A stretch of DNA of 30,437 bases from Methanocorpusculaceae archaeon UBA456 (GTDB taxonomy: Archaea > Halobacteriota > Methanomicrobia > Methanomicrobiales > Methanocorpusculaceae). Below the pieces are notes generated by a model that was not told where the DNA came from, ran no database searches, and worked only from the letters and a program-made list of their open reading frames with translations. The DNA lies in assembly GCA_002496395.1 (NCBI GenBank), contig DAJQ01000044.1, positions 3,441-33,877 of the forward strand. Direction: 5' to 3'. Every line of letters begins with the position of its first letter. Positions within the stretch are counted from its first letter, which is position 1. The position numbers and the translations under genes are program-made. Positions 16,289-24,366 of the stretch are shown piece after piece.

Positions 16289-18328
16289 ATGATGAATCTT
16301 ACGACCTCCTACACAACCCTTCCGTTCACCGCGATCATCGGCCAGGAGCAGATGAAGCTCGCACTCATTCTCAATGCCGTCAATCCACGAATCGGCGGCG
16401 TCCTCATCAGGGGGGAGAAGGGAACCGCAAAATCCACTGCGGTCCGGGCCCTGGCATCGGTCATGCCGGAGATCGGGGTTGTCTGTGGATGCCCGTTCTC
16501 CTGTGATCCGACCGATTTCGATCATCTCTGTCCTGCATGCAGGGAACGGATTGTGGAAAATGAAGTTGTTGAGGTGTCCGATACCACCCGGCGGCATATC
16601 CGGGTCGTTACCCTGCCGCTTGGTGCGACCGAGGATCGGGTCGTCGGAACACTTGATCTGAAGCGTGCGATCAAGGAGGGGATCGCCGCCCTTGATCCCG
16701 GTATTCTTGCCGCCGCACACCGGGGCATCCTCTATATCGATGAGGTGAATCTCCTTGACGATCATGTCGTGGACATCCTCCTGGATGCAGCAGCGATGGG
16801 GGTGAACACGATTGAGCGGGAAGGGATCTCAGTCTCCCATCCTGCAAAATTTATCCTCATCGGCACAATGAATCCCGAAGAGGGTGAACTTCGTCCCCAG
16901 CTCCTTGACCGGTTCGGCCTGATGGTCAGTGTCGAGGGGATCACCGATCCGGAGGGGCGGATGGCAGTCATTGCCGCTGCCGAAGGCTGGGATGCCCACC
17001 CGGAACAAACTGAAGCCGATCATTTGCGAAAGCTTGAGGAACTGAGATCCGCGATCCTTGAGGCACAGGCACGCCTGCCTGAAGTGAAGTTGGATGAGGA
17101 GCTTGTCAGGAAGATTGTAGATGCCTGCCTTGCCCTTGGGATCCGAACCCATCGTGCAGAGATCACCGTGGTCAGGACCGCCCGTACCATCGCCGCATTC
17201 AGGGGAAGAACCGATGTACTGCCTGAGGATATCCGTGAGGCGATGGCGCTTGCCCTCCCCCACCGGATGAGGAAGAAGCCGTTTGAAGAGCCGAAAGTCG
17301 ACCAGGAGATCCTTGATGACATGATCCCCGATGACCCCGACGATCCTGAGGAACCTGATGATTCACAGGATCAGCAGGAGAGCGAACCGCCCGAAAGCGA
17401 CGATGAGCAGGAGGAGCATGAAGACGGAGGTGAGGGATCGGCCCCTCCGCCACAGGGAATGAGCAGGCAGCATGAGATAGGCGATCGAGTCAGCACGGCA
17501 CCGGTCTGGGATGAACAGGATTCTGACCGCGATATGAGAAAGACAGCACGCGGACGGCGTATCTCCACCCCGACCACTGATCCCCGTGGACGGCGGACGA
17601 CCACCGCTCCCGTATCTGAATGGCGGGGGCTTGCCCTTGATGCCACCCTCAGGGCGGCGGCACCACACCAGCAGAGTCGTGAGCCAAACGGGTGTGCCGT
17701 TGTTGTCCATAATGAGGATCTCCGGCAGGCACGGCGCACCGGGAAAGCCGAAGTCGCCTGCGTCTTTGTCGTCGATGCAAGCGGATCGATGGGTGCACAG
17801 GAGCGGATGGAGGCAGCAAAAGGTGCTATTCTTTCGCTCCTTGAGGATGCCTATGTCAACCGCGACCGGGTCGGGCTCGTTGCATTCCGGGGAGATAGTG
17901 CGGATGTCCTCCTCCCTCTCTCCCGGAGCCCGGATCTCGCCTATCGCCAGCTTACCGATCTCCCGACCGGCGGGCGGACACCACTTGCATCCGGTCTGAT
18001 GAAAGGAATGGAGCTCCTCCAGAGAGAAAAGACAAAGAAGCGGGAGATCCTACCATTGATGATGCTGATCTCTGATGGAAGGGCGAATGCGGGGTCGGGC
18101 CCGATCCGGGAGGAGATCAAAAATGTCTCCGATGCAATCGCACGATCCGGGATCAGGACCGTAATCATCGATACGGAAGCGGTATCCTCCCGTCAGCCCC
18201 TTGCACTTGGCTATTGCAGGGAGATTGCCATGAACACCGGGGGCAGGTACTATGCACTCAATGATCTCTCGGCAGGCACAGTCGAGGAGATTGCACGGTT
18301 TGAAGGAGGTTTCTATGCAGGTTCGTAA
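16289..18328 (+). CDS. Fused ChlI-ChlD type AAA+ / VWA chelatase subunit
   Basis: This protein of about 679 residues combines both ATPase-side chelatase subunits. The N-terminal AAA+ module has Walker A GEKGTAKS (residues 42-49), a Cys cluster C66, C68, C72, C81, C84 that may bind metal, and Walker B ILYIDEVNLL (147-156). A very acidic D/E/P-rich linker covers about residues 345-395. The C-terminal VWA domain has the MIDAS signature DASGS (496-500). Together with CobN (6712-10386) it can form a complete ATP-dependent chelatase, probably for cobalt. I chose ATG 16289 over the in-frame TTG 16250 because family proteins begin close to TTLPFTAIIGQEQMKLA. The downstream gene overlaps by 14 nt. Confidence 0.9.
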   Translation: MMNLTTSYTTLPFTAIIGQEQMKLALILNAVNPRIGGVLIRGEKGTAKSTAVRALASVMPEIGVVCGCPFSCDPTDFDHLCPACRERIVENEVVEVSDTTRRHIRVVTLPLGATEDRVVGTLDLKRAIKEGIAALDPGILAAAHRGILYIDEVNLLDDHVVDILLDAAAMGVNTIEREGISVSHPAKFILIGTMNPEEGELRPQLLDRFGLMVSVEGITDPEGRMAVIAAAEGWDAHPEQTEADHLRKLEELRSAILEAQARLPEVKLDEELVRKIVDACLALGIRTHRAEITVVRTARTIAAFRGRTDVLPEDIREAMALALPHRMRKKPFEEPKVDQEILDDMIPDDPDDPEEPDDSQDQQESEPPESDDEQEEHEDGGEGSAPPPQGMSRQHEIGDRVSTAPVWDEQDSDRDMRKTARGRRISTPTTDPRGRRTTTAPVSEWRGLALDATLRAAAPHQQSREPNGCAVVVHNEDLRQARRTGKAEVACVFVVDASGSMGAQERMEAAKGAILSLLEDAYVNRDRVGLVAFRGDSADVLLPLSRSPDLAYRQLTDLPTGGRTPLASGLMKGMELLQREKTKKREILPLMMLISDGRANAGSGPIREEIKNVSDAIARSGIRTVIIDTEAVSSRQPLALGYCREIAMNTGGRYYALNDLSAGTVEEIARFEGGFYAGS

Positions 18329-19001
18329 TGGGATAATTGTTAGTGTCTTTCTGGTTCTCCTGATCATCTCGGCGAGATGCACGGTTTATGAGAAGGAAGA
18401 GATCTCAGATAAAGAACCTGATCTCTATGATGAGATTGCCCAGAGAATGGTGCAACCTGTTCAGGACGTTGTTGATCGGTTCATTCCTCAAACTGGTGTT
18501 GCATTATCCCAACCTCCTTCAATTGTCCCGGTCTCTGTCAATCCGGCAATCGGGTATTCGATGGAAAACCTCACTCCTGAGGTGACTGCCGTTCCGCAGC
18601 CAAACCCGCCTCTCCTAAGATATTACCAGGTTTATTCACAACAGTACAGGTTGCTGTACAATCTGGAAGGTCCATATGGGCTGGAGATTATCTGCAACGA
18701 AGCTCCGATCAGGATACAGTTCGAGAGCAATCCGGATCATACGAATCCACGGTTAAGCTATGCGTTATGGGAGCTGACGGATATGGAAACGGGAGAAGTG
18801 ATCGAAGAGGGTGGTTATGGTCGGGAATATATTGCTACCGGGAAACAGACTCTGGATATCCGCAGGCCTGGGTCATTCCATCTGAACCTCTACGGTGCAC
18901 GAATCGAGGTGAAGGTTACCGTGCTCTCGCCCCATGCCGCAGATCTGGTTCTTCAGCAGCCACAGATCACGTCTCCAGATGAAGAAGAATACTACTGGTA
19001 G
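18315..19001 (+). CDS. Exported protein, possible lipoprotein, unknown function
   Basis: ATG 18315 follows GGAGGT at an ideal distance and lies inside the end of the chelatase gene, so the two are co-transcribed and translationally coupled. The 228-residue product has a signal helix (about residues 6-20) ending ISARC; a cysteine at residue 22 may be lipidated, although Arg before it is atypical. A Pro-rich stretch (about 60-100) leads to a beta-rich domain (about 110-210) that could be an immunoglobulin-like fold. I recognise no family. Linkage to the chelatase gene suggests an extracytoplasmic part of the same metal/corrinoid system, but this is guilt by association. Confidence 0.75.
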   Translation: MQVRNGIIVSVFLVLLIISARCTVYEKEEISDKEPDLYDEIAQRMVQPVQDVVDRFIPQTGVALSQPPSIVPVSVNPAIGYSMENLTPEVTAVPQPNPPLLRYYQVYSQQYRLLYNLEGPYGLEIICNEAPIRIQFESNPDHTNPRLSYALWELTDMETGEVIEEGGYGREYIATGKQTLDIRRPGSFHLNLYGARIEVKVTVLSPHAADLVLQQPQITSPDEEEYYW

Positions 19002-19029
19002 CGATCAGGATTCGGCATCCCTTTTTTCA

Positions 19030-19050
19030 CTTTTTAAGGCTTTTAAAAAG
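19030..19050. terminator. Possible bidirectional hairpin terminator
   Basis: CTTTTTA (19030-19036) and TAAAAAG (19044-19050) form a perfect 7-bp inverted repeat around a 7-nt loop, just after a run of T residues (19022-19027). It lies between the convergent ends of the lipoprotein gene (plus) and the BofA-family gene (minus). T-rich tracts are the usual archaeal termination signals. Confidence 0.4.
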
Positions 19051-19117
19051 ATCAGACGACAATCCGGGCGTCATTAAAAGCGTTATTGTTAAAAGATTGT
19101 AGATTGGGTGATTTCCA

Positions 19118-19372
19118 TCAGAGCGGAATACCCAGAAGATGGAGTATGATGATGATGATCACCCCGATGATTCCTCCGATCGCACTGATCAGAATTGTAA
19201 CGATGTTGATCGGGATACCGGGTTCACCGAAGATGCCGATGGCGTTTAAGATAAAGAGGATGACAATACCGATGATCGCATTATACACAAGGTAAATTGC
19301 TTTCTTCAGGAAATAGAAGATGATTACTGCGATCACGACTGCGATGATGATACCAAAGAGCGAGCCGAACAT
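19118..19372 (-). CDS. BofA-family small membrane protein
   Basis: This 84-residue, almost wholly hydrophobic protein has three predicted membrane segments. The pattern YNAIIGIVILFILNAIG followed by GIPINIVTILISAIGGIIG is that of the BofA family (known in Bacillus as an inhibitor of pro-sigma-K processing). Methanogens have no sigma-K, so the bacterial role cannot apply; related archaeal proteins have no assigned function. Monocistronic on the minus strand, convergent with the lipoprotein gene, divergent from the rubredoxin-ThDP gene. Confidence 0.75.
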   Translation of the reverse strand: MFGSLFGIIIAVVIAVIIFYFLKKAIYLVYNAIIGIVILFILNAIGIFGEPGIPINIVTILISAIGGIIGVIIIIILHLLGIPL

Positions 19373-19495
19373 ACAGGAATCTCATCGTTCCATCTATTTA
19401 AGTTGGTATGCTTCTCTCCTCTATGCAATGACTCCCTGCATACAGATCATTTATCTATCTGTTCTGCCCCTCTTCTCATTGGAGAGATGAAAGAG

Positions 19496-21460
19496 ATGTC
19501 ACAGTGGAAATGTTCAGTCTGTGGATATGTCTATGATGAGGGATCGGGTGAGCCTTCAACCAGAACACCGCCCGGAACTGCTTTTGACGCCCTTCCGCAT
19601 GACTGGCGGTGCCCGGTCTGTGCGGCAGAGAAGGCTGCGTTCTCGGTTCTTTCTTCAGACGGTGAGTCAGGCCCCGCCCTTTCGATGGTCTGGAGATGCA
19701 CCGTCTGCAATTACCGCTATTCTGAAGAGAAAAGTGAACCCGCAACAAAGACGCCGCCGGGTACACGGTTTGCTGAACTTGCGGGTGATTGGCGTTGCCC
19801 GGTCTGCGGGGCTGCACGTGCAGCGTTTGTGATGGTCAGAAAGGATGCAATCGCCCATGAGCAATCCGGAATGACGGTATCGGATGTGATCATCGACGGG
19901 CTTCTTGCAGCCGGAATCGATCTCGTCTTTGGCCTCCCCGGCACCTCATCGCTCGGACTGGTTGATGCAATCAGGAAGAACGGGAAGGTCCGCTATATTG
20001 TTGTCCGCCATGAGGAGGCGGCGGCGATGGCGGCATCCGCCTACAACAAGCTCACCGGCAAAATAGCCGCCTGCCTCACCATTGCGGGTCCCGGTGCAAC
20101 GAACCTTGCAACCGGCCTCTATGATGCAAAAGAAGATGGTGCATCGGTTCTCTCCTTAAACGGGCAGGTTGAGATGCAGTATACCGGCGAGTACGGGATG
20201 CAGGAGATCGACCAGGATGCCTTCTTCAGGCCGATAACCGTCTATAATAATACCCTATCTGATCGGAAGATGACGCTCCTCCTCCTCTCCCGGGCGATCC
20301 GGTATGCAACGCTCCGCCATGGTGTTGCCCAGCTCTCGATTCCAAATGATATCCAGAAACAGCCACTTGATCCTTCGATCTGCAAAACCGAGATCGTGAT
20401 TGCCGAGCCTGCAATCATCCCGGATGCAGCATCGCTTGAGAGGGCAAAGGAGGCGATTGAATCGGCAGCACATCCGGTGGTCATCGCCGGGTTTGGGGCA
20501 TACCATGATGCAGATGCCGTTCTTGCCTTTGCCGAGACGATCGATGCCCCGATCCTGACCACGTACCGGGCAAAGGGCATCCTTCCCGAGGATCATCCCC
20601 GGGCGATCAGTGTGCTTGGGTCGGTCGGCTCCCCGCAGGCACGGATCCTGGCAGAACGATCCGATCTGATCATTGCATTTGGTGTCGGTTTCTCGAAGTT
20701 CACGAACGTCCCGCTTGATACACGGATCATCCAGGTGGATACAAACCCGGTCAAACTTGGCATCGGGAAAAAGACGATCCCGCTCTGGGGCACCTGTTCG
20801 GAGACGATCCCACTCCTGACCCGTATGGTCACAAAGAAGACCCGGCCCGGGCTTACAGAGGAGCTTGCCGGTATGAAGAAGGACTGGTTTAAACAGCTGG
20901 ATTCCGAAGCCAATTCCAAAGCAGTTCCGATCCGCCCCCCCTATATCATGAAGGTTCTCTCGGAGACACTTCCTGTGGATGCGGTCATCTGCCTGGATGT
21001 CGGGGAGAACCAGTGGTGGTTTGGGCGAAACTTCCTGATGAAGCAGCAGCGGTTTACGATGTCGGGGTACCTCGGGACGATGGGCTTTGGGTTTCCGGCG
21101 GCAATTGCGGCAAAGCTCGCCTACCCGGAGAAACAGGTCGTCTGCATCACCGGCGACGGCGGGTTCTCCCAGGCGATGGCGGACTTTGTCACCGCGGTAA
21201 AGTATGATCTCCCGATGGTGGTTATCATCATGAACAACCGGCAGCTCGGGATGATCCAGGTGGAGCAGCTGATGGAGAATTATCCGAATTTCGGAACCGA
21301 TCTCCACAACCCGGACTTTGCCGCCTATGCAGACGCCTGTGGTGGTGCGGGGATCCGGGTGGAGAAGCCGGGTGATCTGGCAGGGGCGGTTAAAAAAGCG
21401 CTATTGATGAGTGTCCCGGTGATCGTGGATGTGATCTGCGATGCGAGGAGGATCGTCTGA
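19496..21460 (+). CDS. Double rubredoxin domain fused to ThDP-dependent acetolactate synthase/pyruvate oxidase-like enzyme
   Basis: ATG 19496 follows GGAGAG at a good distance; the frame is open further upstream but gives no domain. The 654-residue product begins with two rubredoxin domains, with iron ligands C6/C9/C39/C42 and C68/C71/C101/C104. From about residue 126 comes a complete thiamine-diphosphate enzyme of the acetolactate synthase/pyruvate oxidase family, with catalytic Glu in RHEEAA (about 173), central domain near 310-440, and ThDP-Mg motif GDG (553-555) ending in NN (580-581). ThDP enzymes decarboxylate 2-oxo acids. Attached rubredoxins suggest that electrons are passed to or from the reaction, for example oxidative decarboxylation of a 2-oxo acid without a flavin acceptor. 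No small regulatory subunit lies beside it, which argues against biosynthetic IlvB. Substrate unknown. Confidence 0.88.
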   Translation: MSQWKCSVCGYVYDEGSGEPSTRTPPGTAFDALPHDWRCPVCAAEKAAFSVLSSDGESGPALSMVWRCTVCNYRYSEEKSEPATKTPPGTRFAELAGDWRCPVCGAARAAFVMVRKDAIAHEQSGMTVSDVIIDGLLAAGIDLVFGLPGTSSLGLVDAIRKNGKVRYIVVRHEEAAAMAASAYNKLTGKIAACLTIAGPGATNLATGLYDAKEDGASVLSLNGQVEMQYTGEYGMQEIDQDAFFRPITVYNNTLSDRKMTLLLLSRAIRYATLRHGVAQLSIPNDIQKQPLDPSICKTEIVIAEPAIIPDAASLERAKEAIESAAHPVVIAGFGAYHDADAVLAFAETIDAPILTTYRAKGILPEDHPRAISVLGSVGSPQARILAERSDLIIAFGVGFSKFTNVPLDTRIIQVDTNPVKLGIGKKTIPLWGTCSETIPLLTRMVTKKTRPGLTEELAGMKKDWFKQLDSEANSKAVPIRPPYIMKVLSETLPVDAVICLDVGENQWWFGRNFLMKQQRFTMSGYLGTMGFGFPAAIAAKLAYPEKQVVCITGDGGFSQAMADFVTAVKYDLPMVVIIMNNRQLGMIQVEQLMENYPNFGTDLHNPDFAAYADACGGAGIRVEKPGDLAGAVKKALLMSVPVIVDVICDARRIV

Positions 21461-21551
21461 TCCGGCCCTCCTCTAACTCCAGAAATGAGAATAAAGGCTT
21501 CATATTCTGATAAGAAACCAGCTACCCTGCCAGCATCTCCGCAGGTGCTGA

Positions 21552-21569
21552 TCCCCCCCCCTCTCTCTC
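21552..21569. repeat. Pyrimidine tract with C9 run
   Basis: A run of nine C residues (21553-21561) followed by alternating TC lies in the 154-nt gap between two convergent genes. Homopolymer runs like this can slip during replication, but no gene or start codon depends on it here. It may simply contribute to the 3' ends of the two transcripts. Confidence 0.5.
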
Positions 21570-21614
21570 GTTATCTCCTCTCTTCTGTGCATAGTATAGA
21601 CGAACCAATCTGCT

Positions 21615-22385
21615 TCAGCAGAGGCTCCAGTAGATGGTCTTTTCATCCTTGTCAGGTTGTAATCCGAGATAGGCGTCATCTATGGCGAAGCCTTCGGGAA
21701 CGAGAAAGAGAAGCCACCCCTCTTTCTCCTCCTGCCTATGAAGTGTGGTTTCTGAATAGAGTTCTCCAATAGAGGTATGATGTACAATATTTCGTGCCCA
21801 TGGGTAGAGCGGGCGTTGATGGTCATCGTATCTATTCAGATATGCAGCATCAATAAAACCGCCATCATCAATTGAGATATAGGTTGGTGAAAGTGTTTTG
21901 GAGGAGTCATAGAGGGTAAAGGACGGGAGTCCAGGGGTGGTTATCTGCTGGTCTGAGACGGATCGCGAGCCCATATGCCAGACCTTGATCGATACCAGAA
22001 GTATGCGGTTATCGGATGGTGGGTTGACCGTCATTGTGCCGTATGCGGTATTATAAAAGAAACTGCCCCGGCTGGTTGCATGAATAAGCGCGATCGAGAT
22101 ATCATTATTCCTGCCTTCATCCTGGTATGACCACCGTTCTCCTGGTGAGAGGAGAGGGCAGGGTTTCCGCTGTTCCCAATTCTCCTTCTGATAGGCCGGG
22201 GGGATTTGATCATCTTCTATTGTCAAAGTGGTATCTGGTATGTGTGACTGTGTAGTGTCATCCATCGTTATACTGTATACATCCTCTTCTCTCTCCACGC
22301 ATCCTGAAGATACCATGGCCAGGAGGGCTATGATGATGCATCCATAAATTATGCATTTGACTATGGCTTCTCTCATCGTCTTCAT
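21615..22385 (-). CDS. Putative lipoprotein, DUF4352-like beta-sandwich
   Basis: The product of about 256 residues starts MKTMREAIVKC and has a signal helix ending in a plausible lipobox (MVSSGC), so it is probably membrane-anchored outside the cell. The central segment (NRILLVSIKVWHMGSRS through SFTLYDSSKTLSP, about residues 125-165) has the pattern of DUF4352-type immunoglobulin-like domains: a strand carrying hydrophobics, then a described-property loop. ATG 22376 and GTG 22400 are alternative starts. It follows the CbiR-like gene by about 48 nt on the same strand and may share its transcript. The function is unknown; a role at the surface in ligand handling is a guess. Confidence 0.75.
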   Translation of the reverse strand: MKTMREAIVKCIIYGCIIIALLAMVSSGCVEREEDVYSITMDDTTQSHIPDTTLTIEDDQIPPAYQKENWEQRKPCPLLSPGERWSYQDEGRNNDISIALIHATSRGSFFYNTAYGTMTVNPPSDNRILLVSIKVWHMGSRSVSDQQITTPGLPSFTLYDSSKTLSPTYISIDDGGFIDAAYLNRYDDHQRPLYPWARNIVHHTSIGELYSETTLHRQEEKEGWLLFLVPEGFAIDDAYLGLQPDKDEKTIYWSLC

Positions 22386-22433
22386 CCCCTTATCAATCAC
22401 ATTCTGCGGTTCATTTCATTGCGAATTCTGGTA

Positions 22434-23183
22434 TCACGTTTTCAGAGCACCCAGATTGTGCTCTTCGATGTAGGTGAGACTCTCGTTATACCATTCGATC
22501 TGCGGCATCTCCAGCACTCTGATCCCTTTCTGTGGAAGCATCGGAAAGAGGGTGGCAAGATCGATACTCCCCCTCCCAAGAGGGTAGTGATCATCGATCA
22601 AACCATTATTGTCGTGCAGGTGCAGGTGATCCGGTTGTTCATGTGAGAGGAATTCTACCAGATTGCCGTTGAGGTGTGCATGACCGATATCCAGGCAGAA
22701 AGAGAGCCCGAGATCGCGTATGGTCGGAAGCAGTCCGGTGTCACGGAAATGGCAGACCTCCCAACTTCCCATATTTTCGATAGCAATGGGAATTCCATAC
22801 TCGTCCTGCATCCTGGTGAGCCGTTCCAGTGATCGGAGAAGTGCCAGATGTGAACGATCCATCAACTCCAGCCATGGGGAGAACCCGGGATGGACGACCA
22901 TCATCTCAGCACCGATCTCACTACTTCTGATGCAGCACTCCTCCAGGAGCTGGAGCGACGACTCCCTGATCGGTTCCCTGACGCTGGCGATGTTTAGGTC
23001 TGTTGTCGGGGAGTGAACGGAGAGGGTGAAGGTATGTGATGAGAGGATCTCCGGGTTGTCAAGCAGGTCATGGGTTGCGTCTGCGAGTATCTCAATAATG
23101 TGTGTTCGCTCTGCGATGATCTCCAGTGCATCAGTAAGATTCTGATCAAGAAGGCACCATGTCGTACATCCTAACTGGGGCAC
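22434..23183 (-). CDS. AP-endonuclease-2 family TIM barrel, candidate CbiR cobamide remodelling enzyme
   Basis: This 249-residue single-domain protein belongs to the xylose-isomerase-like TIM-barrel (AP_endonuc_2) family. Candidate metal ligands fall at the usual barrel positions: H57 (HSPTTD), H98 (HPGF), E136 (IENM), D165 and H168 (DIGHAH), H188/H190 and D191 (HLHDNNG) and E225. GTG 23183 is the start; AGAGGG lies 6-7 nt upstream. The family includes sugar isomerases, endonuclease IV and CbiR, a cobamide hydrolase described from Akkermansia that removes the nucleotide loop of imported cobamides. Position beside a BtuCDF operon (divergent, 232-nt gap) in a window with CobN makes CbiR the best guess. 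A generic sugar phosphate isomerase/epimerase remains possible. Confidence 0.8.
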   Translation of the reverse strand: MPQLGCTTWCLLDQNLTDALEIIAERTHIIEILADATHDLLDNPEILSSHTFTLSVHSPTTDLNIASVREPIRESSLQLLEECCIRSSEIGAEMMVVHPGFSPWLELMDRSHLALLRSLERLTRMQDEYGIPIAIENMGSWEVCHFRDTGLLPTIRDLGLSFCLDIGHAHLNGNLVEFLSHEQPDHLHLHDNNGLIDDHYPLGRGSIDLATLFPMLPQKGIRVLEMPQIEWYNESLTYIEEHNLGALKT

Positions 23184-23260
23184 AGGATCCCTCTACTTTC
23201 CTGGCTCTCTTGCCTATCCATCTGAAGACTGCGTTGGCGAATGGTTCTCATATTCATTCA

Positions 23261-23286
23261 ATTTATTTGCTATAAGGTAAATAAAT
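23261..23286. promoter_or_regulatory. Inverted repeat ATTTATTT-N10-AAATAAAT (copy B of a shared element)
   Basis: This 8-bp perfect inverted repeat has the spacer GCTATAAGGT and sits between the divergent CbiR-like and second btuC genes. The sequence TTATTTGCTATAA (23263-23275) is identical to 4801-4813 upstream of the pilus operon, and the right arms and the following TGTT also match. It is 78-103 nt from the CbiR-like start and 130-155 nt from btuC. It is a good candidate operator for a regulator controlling both. Confidence 0.45.
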
Positions 23287-23380
23287 GTTCATAATTGGTT
23301 TGGGTCGGGGGCTTCCACTCCCATTAGGTATGTATATCCACATGGCTCGCAGCTCTCCCGCTCGGCCTCTGGTTTGTGAG

Positions 23381-23390
23381 TATTTATTTA
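23381..23390 (+). promoter_or_regulatory. Putative TATA box of the second btuCDF operon
   Basis: TATTTATTTA is centred about 30 nt upstream of the btuC ATG (23416). With standard archaeal spacing transcription would begin within about 10 nt of the start codon, so the message is leaderless or nearly so. No Shine-Dalgarno-like sequence precedes the ATG, in agreement. Confidence 0.5.
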
Positions 23391-23415
23391 CATTAAAAAA
23401 ACAAAACTTGATCTA

Positions 23416-24366
23416 ATGCGCTACCGGGGTCCAGCCACAATCTTCCTATTATTAGTAGCCCTCTCTTTGAGCATGCTCATCGCTGTTGCAACCGGGCCAA
23501 CGAGCGTTCCTTTTGCATCCATCTTCCAAGATGCAACCGCACACCAGATCATCTTTGATATCCGGCTTCCCCGGGTGATTGCGGCGGTGCTGGTGGGGGC
23601 AGCGCTTGCAACCGCCGGTACCGCAATGCAGGCGCTTTTCAAGAATCCGATGGCAGATCCCTATATCATCGGGACATCTGCCGGGGGATCGCTTGGCGCG
23701 GTTGCCTCTATTGTATTCCTGGCAGGTTTTGGTCTTCCGGTTTTTGCATTCACCGGGGCTGTCGGTGCGACCTTCCTGGTCTATACCATTGCCCGCAGGG
23801 GCGGGAAGATCCCGGTCGAGACCCTGCTTCTGACAGGTGTTGCCCTCTCGATGTTCCTCTCGGCGATGCTCTCTTTTCTTATGTACACAAGCGGAAAGAG
23901 CCTCCACCAGATCGTCTTCTGGCTGATGGGGGGGTTCTGGACCGTCTCATGGGATCAGGTATGGGTCGCTCTCGTCATCCCTGTTGGCTGTCTTCTGATC
24001 TATCTCTTTGCCCGTGATATCAACATCATCTCGCTCGGTGATGACGAGGCCGTCCACCTCGGGGTGAATGTGGAGCAGCTGAAGATTCTCCTCCTCTTTG
24101 CGAGCGCGGTGCTTGCCGGTATCGCCGTATCCATCGCCGGTGCAATCGGGTTCATCGGCCTGATCACCCCCCACCTGATGCGCAATATCGTCGGGCCGGA
24201 TCACCGGGTGCTCTTCCCCGCGGCAATCCTTGCGGGAGCACTGATCCTCCTCTGGGCAGATACCTTCACCCGGACACTCGGAAACGAGATGCCGGTTGGG
24301 ATCATCACGGCATTCCTTGGCGCTCCCTTCTTCATGTATCTCCTGCGGAGGAGGAGCGCTGTATGA
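23416..24366 (+). CDS. btuC: FecCD/BtuC-family ABC transporter permease (second copy)
   Basis: This 316-residue membrane protein has the roughly ten-helix FecCD fold. Core blocks are IRLPRVIAAVLVGAALATAG, ALFKNPMADPYIIGTSAGG, GFIGLITPHLMRNIVGPDHR (about residues 247-266) and PVGIITAFLGAPFFMYLL. It is the channel of a vitamin B12-type importer and would dimerise and pair with the ATPase encoded next (ATGA overlap). It is clearly a paralogue of the permease at 11162-12202, but the two differ throughout, so this is not a recent duplication. The ATG has no obvious ribosome binding site, and a TATA box lies about 30 nt upstream. Confidence 0.9.
   Translation: MRYRGPATIFLLLVALSLSMLIAVATGPTSVPFASIFQDATAHQIIFDIRLPRVIAAVLVGAALATAGTAMQALFKNPMADPYIIGTSAGGSLGAVASIVFLAGFGLPVFAFTGAVGATFLVYTIARRGGKIPVETLLLTGVALSMFLSAMLSFLMYTSGKSLHQIVFWLMGGFWTVSWDQVWVALVIPVGCLLIYLFARDINIISLGDDEAVHLGVNVEQLKILLLFASAVLAGIAVSIAGAIGFIGLITPHLMRNIVGPDHRVLFPAAILAGALILLWADTFTRTLGNEMPVGIITAFLGAPFFMYLLRRRSAV

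Noticed and set aside
20255..21307. Long antisense open frame (350 codons) opposite the rubredoxin-ThDP gene
   Set aside because: The plus-strand frame has intact catalytic motifs; the antisense translation is rich in Cys, Arg and His without any recognisable domain and is a by-product of codon bias.
21552..21569. C9 tract as a phase-variation switch
   Set aside because: It lies between convergent genes, not in a coding region or promoter, so slippage would have no obvious effect.
23184..23415. Possible cobalamin riboswitch before btuC
   Set aside because: No B12-box-like stretch or GCCACTG-type element could be found, and the TATA box so close to the start codon leaves no room for a structured leader.
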